64,000 nt of DNA from Hexactinellida sp. DTS-2022. Taxonomy: Eukaryota > Porifera > Hexactinellida. Below the pieces are notes generated by a model. The model did not search any database. It was not told the DNA's origin and worked only from the letters and a program-made list of their open reading frames with translations. Where the stretch lies: positions 3,348,001-3,412,000 of the forward strand of contig JAPNXP010000006.1 of the NCBI GenBank assembly GCA_028753945.1, read 5' to 3'. Both the position numbers and the translations under genes were made by a program. Shown piece after piece: positions 10,377 through 22,200 of this stretch (positions within the stretch are counted from its first letter, which is position 1; every line of letters starts with the position of its first letter).

Positions 10377-11897
10377 ACGTGGGTGCAAGCTGCAGTACAC
10401 TGCCTCCAAAATGCAATCCAGCGAATACAGCGACCTGCACAATCAACAACTGCAAAGATCAGTGCAAAGTCAATTGTTGTAATAAAGATTCTCAGAAAAA
10501 ATGTACAATTCCGACTTGTATCGGATGTAAGGGTACTGCTGCTGCTACTTGTCAGGCGAATACAGCTAACAATTGTAAGTTGTGCATTAATTATCATAAA
10601 TCAGGGTTTATAAATGTAAATTATGTTGTTTAATTATTAAATTGAGACGATTTGAACTTGGCGCTTAAATAGATAGATGAAACAGAATAATTTTATACTA
10701 ACAAATTAACAATATGTCAATATATAGGTGCAGGTATTACTGAAAAACAGAGCAAAATTAATGTTGAGAAGATAACTGAACTATTCTATACAATACAAGA
10801 TCAAATAGAAGAATCAAAAAGGAATTTGGGCTCTCATGGTAAGAATCATAGAAAGTTTGTTTCAAATTAATATGTATTTAGATTATATACTCTCAGTATA
10901 AGATTCTGAAAATGAACCCATCAGTGGCGTAGCCAGCCCTGAGTGATTACACGGGCACACGACTAAGTTATTATTAGAAAAAAAAAAAGTGTGTTATTTA
11001 TAAGGCCTCTGAATTTTGATATTTTTGACAGCTGTTAATGCATTTGTTTATTTACTAAAAATACGAGTTCGAAAATCTGAAGTTAAAGGTCGATCATTTT
11101 TGTAGCGGAAAAGTTGCGTATGAAATACCGAATGATTCAGATAAAGGGCCGATATAGCGACGTGTTTCGATAATAATTTAAGAATAAAACGAGTAAAATG
11201 TGGTATAGTATATAGTATAGCAGATGTTAACTGTAAACCTAACCAAATATTACACTGGTACCGGCACATAATGTAACAGCACAGATACAGGCCCGGGTGT
11301 AGCTACGCCACCCTCGAATATAACGTATAATACATACGTCCTAAACATAGGATAACTTATATTTTAAGAAGTGAAATAATCATTAAAATTGTAAAATTAT
11401 GTTAGCTGTCACAAAAAATGATTATAGAACATTATTTTCACATTAATACGAAGATACATTTGATATATATTCTCTAACTAAGAATATACTTTTCATAATA
11501 CGTGAATCAACTTCATGTATTATGTACTTATACTTGTAATACGTTATACGTCTAACTACGTATAACTACTACGTTAAGTTTGAGCAAATTAACCTATGTA
11601 AGAGAAAATCGATCATATGTTGGGACGCGTTATTATTGAAGATTTGTCCCAATTAAAAGTGATCGAAATGTGTAAACCCACTATTTTGTCCTTTTAGGCA
11701 GATATATATGCCAACAGTTGATGGAGACACATGAAGATGTCAATCTCATAAGAGATAGTAATGAACGTGAATTTGGTGGTGACTTTGACTACATTTTGAA
11801 TGAAGAGTTTAGTGAGGAACAAATGCAATACTATTCGGATGCTAATCAGCCAATGGATGATGCTTTGGAAGAATTTAGTGAACTTGGTGTATTTTGA
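10377..11897 (+). CDS. Cysteine-rich protein gene, at least three exons, 5' exon not found
   Basis: Exons are 10377-10574, 10728-10838 and 11698-11897. Each internal junction is GT-AG (donors TT|GTAAGT and ATG|GTAAGA; acceptors TATATAG and CCTTTTAG) and all join in phase 1 without a stop, which is strong support. The first listed exon starts at the acceptor ATATTTGCAG and needs an upstream exon for the start codon. It encodes about 65 residues with 12 cysteines (for example NCKDQCKVNCC and PTCIGCKG); the twelfth cysteine is completed across the splice. The later exons encode a charged, acidic, probably helical tail ending EELSELGVF-like (EEFSELGVF). I do not recognise the family. A secreted or membrane-anchored Cys-rich protein is possible, but no signal peptide was found. 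Confidence 0.65.
10922..11314. mobile_element. hAT-like MITE in the second intron of the Cys-rich gene
   Basis: The left end reads CAGTGGCGTAGCCAGCCCTG and the right end GGTGTAGCTACGCCACC, an imperfect inverted repeat of the CAGTGGCGTAGC type. No clean 8-bp duplication was found. It lies wholly between exons at 10838 and 11698. Confidence 0.5.
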
Positions 11898-12683
11898 TAA
11901 TATAGTTAATTAACACCCTAATTTCATTCTTAATTAGAGATTATTAAGGATATAAATATTCATTAATTTGTAATATTAATGTATATTTTTTATTGAAAAC
12001 TTGAAAGTATATACTCATTATTAATTATTAATGATATCATATAACCGATAGCGATGATTTCGATAAATATTATATTCTGGTGGCGCAATAATACATTTAT
12101 TTTATTCGTCTGAGGTGAAGATATTATGTCTCATTGAGCTCATCTAAGAATAAATTGCTACTTAATCCCTCTACGAGTATTTGGTTGGTTGCCTATCGAG
12201 ATTTGTATTTCCAATTCAAACACTATTTAAAATCCCAAAAACATCTTGATAATTTAAATGAGTACTTTGGAATTAGGTTTAAATCAGATTGTAGTACATT
12301 TGGACAAGTAAAGTAGTGTTTTCGAGTTTTTACAGCCTTAGACATAATAGAACTTGTATTAAGTTGCCAAAAATATTTTACTAGTTAAATATGTGAAGTA
12401 ATACACTATATACAAAGTGATAAATATAGCAATCGTTATAAGAAAAATAATACTTATATCAAATAAATATTAATATTCAGAGTGAGTAGAAACTTTTTCT
12501 AACCGTGTACAAGTACTTAATTCTAAATTCATCACAATCACCCTTTACTTTAGCCAGAACACCTAAAAGCCTGTTATATTCATCCATGAGACGACTGTTC
12601 TCTTCTTCAAGGGCACTTGCTGTATTTTCAAACTTCTCAGCCTCTGAAGACATTAATTATGCGAGATTATCTAATCTATTATG
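11898..12683. other. No gene recognised
   Basis: A+T-rich. A 60-residue frame at 12134-12316 lacks an ATG near its start and any recognisable feature. Nothing else seen. Confidence 0.4.
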
Positions 12684-12756
12684 CAGTAGAACTCGGTGAT
12701 AACGTGGCCCTAAGAAATGGAATTAATGTACCTATAATTACAACCGAGTTCTACTG
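12684..12756. mobile_element. Short pogo-type MITE
   Basis: A 73-bp unit starting CAGTAGAACTCGGT and ending ACCGAGTTCTACTG. The right flank is TA and the left flank TG, so one side has mutated. Another half end (GGTTTCACTGTA) lies at 12960 without a clear partner. Confidence 0.7.
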
Positions 12757-13285
12757 TAGTGCCAGGTAAAGGAGAATCTGCAATATAAAAATATCCTATG
12801 GAACAACTCAAATTAAGAATTTGAGATTTTCAAGAGATATTTTCCATAGATGATAGGGTACGATTTTTTCTCCCAAATTTTCAAATACAGTACTTTATTC
12901 TAAACTCTTGTTAAGGAACAAATTAACACCTCTTTTAACGAACAATTTTTTAGGGAATTGGTGATCCGTATGGAGAGGTTTCACTGTATATTAAATGTAA
13001 TTCATTGCAAACACGGTGAGCCATATTACAGTTCAGACTCTTAACAATTTTCATAAGGAAATAGGATGTAAATGGAACTGTTAACCAAATTATTTGGCTG
13101 TTAATGCCTAAACTAGCTGCTTTTAACAATATATTTGGATTATACTTGAATCCTATTATTAGCCAAAAATTAGAAGCTCGCTTCTTAAATCTAATACAAA
13201 CGAATTAGGTTGCGTTACGTACTGACGTTCAAAATCTATAAACAAATTAGACTAATATCTATGAAAAAATTGGTGGTAATAGTAA

Positions 13286-16200
13286 CTATTTTTCTGACCC
13301 ATCTTTCGGCTGTAGGCTCTGTAACTTCATTAACTGAAGAGTATAGTCAATAATACAAGCGTCCTGCATCAGTTTATCCAGTCTAGACATATGTCTCTGA
13401 GAATAAGGGAGCATAGATTGTAAATGTTTACGAAAATCTGCGATTTTTTTTAACTTTTCATCCGGAACAGTTCGGAAAATAACATTCATAATTCTTTGTG
13501 CGGCCATATAGAATTTACTATTCGTATTCCATTTGACAATATGAGGAAATAACATTGATAACTCTGATAATTCGAGTGAAGTTATAATGCGTGTGAGGAC
13601 AGTATCACTCTCATCGGAAATAATTATTTTCTCAATAATGGAGTAGAGTCTACGTGGCATATCGAGTGCTAATTTAAATGCATTTTCGTGGTCATTTGCT
13701 TGAAGTAAGTTTTCTAAATTTTGTTCACGAATTATTAGTTCATTTCGCTTTCGAATTCGTATTTCCTCATTCTCAACTGTCATATCATATAAAATATGGA
13801 CATTTGAATCTGAGCTGCCAGAAATTAAAAATTTTCCATCTTCAATAGATATGAGGCCCCAAACTTTATCTTGATGTAAATCTAGTGTTAAATCGCACAT
13901 CATTGATTTAATATTCCAAACTTTAAGAATACCTTCGCTTGCACAAGATATCAATTGAGTGCCTCTCGTGATATAAGCAATTTGCAAGACACCAGATGTG
14001 TGTCCTTGGAATGTGCGCATGCATTGGAAATCAGAAATATTCCAAATCCTAATAGTCATATCGGCAGAAGCAGTAGCCAAACACTGATCGAATGGTGAAA
14101 ATTTTACACACCAAATTCCTTTCTTGTGACCTAACAAAGCAGCAATTACCTCACCTTTCGAAGTATCCCATATTTTCGCCGATTTATCATTCGATCCTGT
14201 AGCAATGTACCGGTCATTCGGAGACACATCAACTGAATTGATATCTTTGGTATGCCCGGCTCGTGTCCAATGTGTACTAATTTTAAGTACCTTTTCGTAC
14301 GGCTCTACTAACAGAGACAAGTCCCAAACTTTCAGTGTTAAATCCTGACCTGCACTCACTACAAAATCATTTGTTAATTTTGAAAACGCAACTGCATTAA
14401 CATTATGCGCATGACCCTTCCCAATTGCTACTTTCGCCCAACTATTGTCAATCATTTGCCAAATAAAAATGTTCTGGTCTTTGCTACCAGATACGAATCT
14501 ATCTCCATTAACATTGCCATCAACACATAGCACCATATCTTTATGGCCACTAAGTAGAGTAGGGTTGCCGAATTGACCTAATTCATTAGACAATGATTGA
14601 TAAATACGAATCATTTCGCTGTTAGCAGCAACAGCAAGTTGATTATTCTTAAGTAAAGTCAAACTGAGTACCTCGTCATTACAACCCACGAGATGATCAG
14701 AAACTGAGAAATCTTTGGTATTAATGCAATGAATTGACTGTTCATGATTCACTATATAGACACACCCAGCTGAGACAAATAATTGTGAAATTGATAGAGA
14801 AGCAGGTGCATCTGTTTGTGATTTCGAAGATTCAAATATTCTACCATAAGGTAGGATGGTAGAAACATTTTTCCATGTTTTTGGATCGACTACGAATATT
14901 TCACCGCGACAAGATGCTGTGAAGAGGTAGAACAGCTCATCATCTGGTGAAGCAATACATAAAGCTTCAAGACTATGTTGTAGTGTGATTAATCGCGATT
15001 TTGAATGTTCTGCTGTGTCTTTTGAGATTTCCCATTCAATAATGACTCCATCTCCTCCAGATGTGAAAAGTACATTAGGAGAAAAAGGATGGAAAGTTAG
15101 ATCTGTCAACAAATTGAGATGACCCTCCAATTTACCTAAAAGGTAGATAATGTGTTAATTTAATATATTCCAAATATTATGCTTCTATTCACGTAAATGT
15201 ATATTTTTGGCAAATTTGATTTTAACTATAACGAGCCCTTCGGTTTCGGGCGCTTTGCGACGGATCGGTGCTGTGCGGCATTAATCCTCACCATTTCTAC
15301 CATGTAGGATGTTATATACATCACTTTCTACCATTTTCCATAGTTTTAAGTAGTTTAACAATAATATCCGTTGAAAGCTAACTTCTAGGTTGATTTTGAA
15401 TTTTTATTAATTTCATTATTTATTTGTGTAAACTACATCAATAATTATTCATATTAGAAATTTATAAATGAGAAATTCGTGTTCAGCATACTTATTTACC
15501 ATTTATAACATTTTGAAGTTAGTTTATACCTCATATATAAACGTGGTTTCTATTCCCCCACCACTTTAATACAATCCGGGCAAAAAACAAACACATACTA
15601 CACACACACAATCAACAATCGAGCTTTAATAATATAGATTTTGATTATCACAAACTCAGAATGTCTAATATTTGCTATAGGGAGTTCACGGATGAAAAAG
15701 GTTGGGAATCGCTGCTCTTAACTGTATATAATAAGAATCTAATCATGGGTATTTAAATTCCAAGGGAACTAATAATTCGGATCAAAAGGGATATTTATAT
15801 TTTATCCAGTGAAAAGTTCAATTGTATTTTATACTAGGGTGAACTCAATTTTAAATTTACCCTTGGGGAACTTAAAATTACATCAAATGTTAAGTTATCC
15901 CAAATCATCCATACTCAATTAATATGTAATAATCTGCATTAGTATATGCAATGTGTAATGCTAGTTGGATTTGAGTAAGGATTCATATTTAGTATAAAAG
16001 ACTTCATAAATATTATATACGTATAATAATTTTAAATGACTATAACAATTATCCTAAACTCAGTGTTTCTATCGATCTACCTAATATTCAGTGTATACTG
16101 GGGATTTATTTTCGCCAGGAGAATCCATTGCTGCGGAAAATACAAGAGAGGAGTAGCGAGATGTTTCTCAGGTGATTTAAGTTATTTAAATAAACAATTT

Positions 16201-19200
16201 TATTATCATTATCAAACTGAAATATGGAAAATACTCCATTACTTTTGATCACTTCTTCTGAAATTATTGGAAGTATCGTACTTTTCACATCAGTTACCAT
16301 ATAGAGCATTACATTACCTATCATAAAGTAAGTAATAATACGCTCGAGTTACCATTCACTGATTGTACAAGTTACCACAAGCCTGCACTGAATCAAGTTA
16401 ATATTGTATATACGGAAATTCCTTTCTTAAATGGACTTAGCTCCATAGCGAGATCTGCTGAATTATTTGTGCTTGCTCTCAGTATAAGTTTGATGAATTA
16501 TCTAATTATTCGTATGAAGAAAATCAAACAACCGTACAACACATTGAATTATCGGCTGTTCTTAAATATAACCACCTTGTTAAGTATAGTAATTATCCTA
16601 ACTGGGTTTATACAATATACCATAGTTATTAGTACCGTATTGTTCTACGTTATTGTACCCACATATCTCTGTATATTTGTTCGCACTTCCAAACGATTCA
16701 AATGTGCCTTGCTCCAGAGAGCTTTGGAACGTCTCACACAACACGGTTCCAACAAGGAAGAGATGAAACAGTACAGATACTGCAAGCACACTATTAATAT
16801 TATAACATGGGGATATCTGTTCATTCTATTAGCAAAGACGTTAACAGATATTAAACAGCTACTTATCAGTGCGGTACTTAATGGGAACTGTTATTTTCCA
16901 TTTGATTTCTTCCCTTCTCTTAATCTTGTAATTGAGACTGCAGAAGCTGTTGAAACATTTTTCGAAGTAATGGAAATTATAAGGTGGATGGGTGTTGCAA
17001 CTTGTTATATAGGGATGGTGATGTTCTTGTTCCCAATGGTGTATATCACAATCCTTATTTGGATAAAACATATCCGCAGGTATATTTATGGTGATGAAAG
17101 GATTAAGTATAGCACTGTTGATGCAAGCTAAAATAATTGTATTAATTAACATTACCAGTTGCTAATGATTATATTTCTTGTCAATAAAGGTTATATTCAG
17201 TAATATTATTTGTTGTGTAGTATTAAAGAGTTATTAGTTACAGATCATAACTGTATTCCGTATTATAGAGAGTCGGATTATGCAGGTTCTAGTGTATTTT
17301 ATCAAATTTCATTTGAGTTACTATCTGGGGTTCTTTGTCTTCAAGGCACTAAACAATTATTATTTATTATTTATAACCTACATAACTAATGTACGTATAG
17401 TGGGATTCGCGTAGGAAATACAAAGTTGTGTACAAGACTAGTGCGACACTTGCGTACAACTTTGGTACGATATTTGTGTACAGCTACATTTATGTACAGA
17501 TTGTATAGCTGTAAATGGTCACATTAAGTGATGGATAATGACCCATTCTTAGTATTTTACAATATCAACTTTATTCGTATAATTTCAATTTAATTATCTG
17601 ATCAAACATACAAATAAACGACAATCTATCTTTATTTATGAATGATAATTTTAGACATAAGGAAATCGATTAATGAGCTGAGTTGAGTAGAAGACTGAAT
17701 TTAAAAGAATTTAAATTAACTATCAATTGGAACTATTCCGATCTAAATATCCGTATGGAGGTATAAGATGTTTATCTAAAAAGTTATTTTAAAAGCAATG
17801 CTCTTAAGAAAAACCATAACTGGTCTGGTGAGGTAATTCATTACTATCGTCACCAATGTTGATTCGCTTTCCAGTTACTTTTTAGATTTAGTTGGTCGAA
17901 TTCCCTTATAGTATTGTGCTTGTTTCAGTTCGACGCTAGATTGTTCAATAATTAATGCATGACAAAATTTCCAGAATTTTGGATGGTGACATGCAACGGT
18001 GACTGAAAACGCGCGATGCCAAGCTTCGACTGCATTCGTTGTCCTCGGTTTTCCACATCGAACTAAGTGAAAGTTGTTCCACATCTCGATTGGAAATAGT
18101 GGCGAATCGTAACATCCAAATTTATCTCTTCTCCCAACATATGTACTTACAAAGTAATCATATAGCGGTAGTGCTTCATGAGGAACTTGAGCTTTTAAGT
18201 TTTCAAAAGTGTGTACAACATGTTGATGTGGTAAATAAGCTAGAGCAGGTAGCATTCTGAGGAGTAATGAAAATTCAAGATCATTTAGATAGCGAGTTTG
18301 CAACCCAACTTCCTGTATCTTTCTATAGACAGCCTGAGATAAATGAAAAAAACAGCCCTTGACATTTGTTAAAGCCCAAACCTCTCGGAAGGTATTTATG
18401 GCAGCTTTCTCAAAATATACCCTCAGATATTGGGGATTAGAATTAGGACATAAGTCTTTTATAATTTTTTTAATAATCTTTCGATAATAGAATGAACTCT
18501 TGCCCGGGAGTAAAACATAAAAACATGGAAGCAGACGTCCATCCAGGAAAGGGTAAACTCCACCAGCTAACCCATGGATTGTGTAAAGCTGTGAAAATAA
18601 AGAAGGAACAGTCTTGAATGTTCCATCTGCCATCCATATCGAACATATAGTTAGTTATTTTTGTTTTCTTCTGACCAAACATTATAATTCTATCTGACCC
18701 TGGGCCAGAATCGTAGATCAAAAACTCTTTCAACCCTAGCGCTTTTATATTTTGGTCAATTACGAGATCCAAGAGGGAAGTAGGGTTAGCTCGAGCTGGT
18801 CTTACTCTTTGACAGGTCCTTTTCAGACTTTTTTCAAGGGGTAAAAGGGTTTTAGCAATCTCAGACAAACTACCAGAAATTTCAGCAACTATTCGATGTG
18901 GATTATCGTGAGTTTCTTTAGACCGTCTCTTAATACCTGCGCGTAATACAAGTACTTATTCTGCTCCGATCTCTGGTCCATGACAGTGCTCGCAAATCAT
19001 TTTAAGGATATTTGTTGATTTTGTATGTATACGCCCCCTACAGTTTTACTTGACAACGCCACTGCTTCTTTACACTAGCTTCACGCTGAAAATTGTAGAT
19101 GAATCCTTCGTGTGATAATGTATCATGTCCCTTAGAAGATTTTATCAATTTGTAGTCACAATTGCACTGGGAAAATTGTCACTACTCAGAGTGACCGATG

Positions 19201-22200
19201 GAATAACTGATGTTGATAATCAGTAGAGGCATTAGAAAGAAAATGGTTGCAAGTAATATTATTTTGAATTAAGTCAGTTTGTGGATATTCTAAAGTTAGC
19301 GCTGATGGATTATCCAGCTTCACTATTCTGCCATGACAGTACAAATGAAATTCTGAGAGTATTTTGAATATGTGCTCATTGATAATCAAAATAATACCAT
19401 CATAATCTATCCAGCTTAAAAGTCCGCCATTTTCTTGTGCTGTTCCCATTTCATCACGGCAACGTTCAAAAGGTAAGGCGTCACCCTTATTTGTATGCTG
19501 CCTTCAGGCCTTACCAAGGTTTAAGAATATTTCATCCAAAGCCGGAGACAGATGTTCAAAAGTAGACATATAGTTTCGCTTTGGAAATGTCAGCGCAATT
19601 AATACTTCCGACCGTTGATTTGTCAATTCAGATAGAATCATTTCTGAAGTTAAAAGGGTAGCATTAGTATTGAGATACGTTGGATCTGCTATCTGTTCAA
19701 GATTAGTCCATTTATGTTCAATGAATGTAGACCAAGAAATTGATAAATAATCCATTAGAATTTGAAATTTCATATTTAGTCGAATACTACATATAAAGGA
19801 ATGCAAGGCCCTAAATCCTATTTTAATATTTACACCCGGAGTGAAGTAAAATACAGTGAGGTGAAACATTGATCGATGTTATATCCAATTTGACTAATAA
19901 AAAGTGCCTCAAAGTGGTATAAGTATATTAATTAATTAATCTCAGGGAAAATGAGAATTCTTACGGTATCAGAACCAGAATTAGAACCAGCACGCAGGTT
20001 GCACGCTAGAGCCAATAAAAAAAAGTACAAGTATTTCATTTATTAGATGTTCAGTAACGAAAATAATCATGTGTACTTGCTTATGGAAGCTGAATTTGCA
20101 GTAAGAGGGCTCATTTTAGGGTGAAAAAAAAAAAGAAACTGACAGTCAGGATCAGGTCTACTTATTATGAACAATTTTCGTCTGCTTATGAGATAATAAT
20201 AATAATAATGAACAAGTACTACGGCTCCCAATTTAACAACTTAGATTGTTTGAGTTGAGTTTGCTTATTAGAGCCTCTATATTATGAACACAACTTTGGT
20301 TCCTTGATTGTTTAGAAAAAAAGAACCTGACTGTTATTTTAAAAATTGTTAATTATTTTATACTTAAATAAAACTTGTAAAAATGTTTAATTGAGTTAGT
20401 TAAACTCGCATACAATTTAATGAGACAATCTCTTCACCTTACCGGGTTGACTGTCCTTGTACACAAGTGTCCCATGCACAAAACTCTGTAACAAATGTCG
20501 CTGTACACTCCATACGGATAATTAGATCGGAATAGTTCCAATTAACAGATAATTTAGATTCTTTTAAATTCAGTCTTCTACTCAACTCAACTCATTAATC
20601 GATTGCCTTATATCTAAATTATCATTCATAAATAAAGATAGATTGTCGTTTATTTGTATGTTTGATCAGATAATTAAATTGAAACAATACGAATAAAGTT
20701 GATATTGTAAATACTAAGAATGGGTCATAATCCAACACTTAATGTAACCCGTTTACAGCAATACAAACTGTACACAAATGTCGCACTAAGCTGTACACAA
20801 ATGCTCTGTACTCAAGTGTCTCCCTCCGTTCGCGTAATAGTAAGTCGTATTTTAGTCAAACTTATAATTAGAGGAACATAATTGACTTTAAATGCTCGCT
20901 TGGGAATGAAAAGCTTGCGCTTGCTAATAGAGTATTCTTACTTACAGTTAATATGTTTGCTATTACTTTCATAGTTCAAAATTAATACATTATTTTAGAA
21001 AATATCTGTTCTGTATTTTGGTTCTCTTTCCAGTCTACCAAATACCTTGGATTGGCTCAATTTAAAATTTAAAACAGCTCTCATAACAATTTCATTTGAC
21101 TAACGCTTCTGATAGAATTCCAAAAGGATTTGCTTGAAATATTGACGGGCCATAGGCCTGAGAGTAGCATACATACTTGGTGTGTAGGTTCAGTACAGAA
21201 TATATATACTAACCGGCCAACATATTTTAACAACAGGCGCTTTAATGCAGACCAAATATTCCTCTGGTAGAGTGGTAGTGTATTTTTGAGAAATAACTTA
21301 TATGTAGACCGTCTATAACTAAACCACTTTTACCCATTACGGCAAGGGCTTTTGGTCTTGATAATTTATAGATGGTCTACAAATACCGTCTGTAAATATA
21401 CTTTCCACATATAAGGAAGCTCTATTTTAAAGACTGTTTAAACTACTCTGAAATAACTTTATAAACCCATTTGTTTAGCTCATTAGTGAGTCCTGTTGTA
21501 CTTCCGCTCTATTCTATAAAGGTCACTGTAAATGAGTCCCCATATAATAATCAACCTAAGTATAGCGGACACCTGGACACAATGGTCATTTTGTAATTTT
21601 TAGCAGCTAATCTGATAATATATAATCTAAATGCAGTATACACTGATTCGTGACCTTCGATATAAAGGCCTGAGTGCTGGTTTGAACCATGGATCACTTA
21701 AAGTGCATTGAAAAATGGAGAATTGATCTTTATTCGAATAATTAGCAATGATAGAGCTGAAAAGTGTATTATAACTATATAGGAATATGGTATCCAGGTA
21801 TACATAGCACCCTCCAGAATTGTGATATGTCATCATCTGATGACGTTATGGTAATTTTGGTTGCGAATTATCTTGTTTTTCTAGCATAATTTTAACATAG
21901 TTAAACGCGTTATAAATGTTCTAAATTGGAACATGGTTATACCCAGAAGTAGTTGAAAAAGATATATCGAAATTCTAAATGGAATGTTGACACATTCCTC
22001 GGTTGCCATGGAAAATGTATATTTCCTAAAATGTGCCATAACTCAAAAACTATGAATTTTATGTAAACTAGACTGGTACTGATCTATCCGGAATAGGTAA
22101 CTTGCTATTCATCGATAATACATTTTCTATGCCTAACTTCAATAATTTTTGAGATAGTGAGTGATTACCTAATAATGAATTAAGTGTTTAATTATCTCAA

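Larger units (their letters stand above)
17430..20825 (-). mobile_element. Decayed MULE with long inverted repeats and extra ORFs
   Basis: 17430-17762 and 20455-20825 are inverted copies; the right arm continues inward to 20245, matching the solo arm at 9146-9745. Outer parts hold iterons of the form CGACATTTGTGTACAG. Inside are a FLYWCH-MULE transposase pseudogene and further minus-strand ORFs. No target duplication was recognised. Confidence 0.75.

Noticed and set aside
10364-10613. Overlapping frames on both strands at 10.4 kb
   Set aside because: Only the frame with 12 cysteines continues through two splice junctions; the others are shadows.
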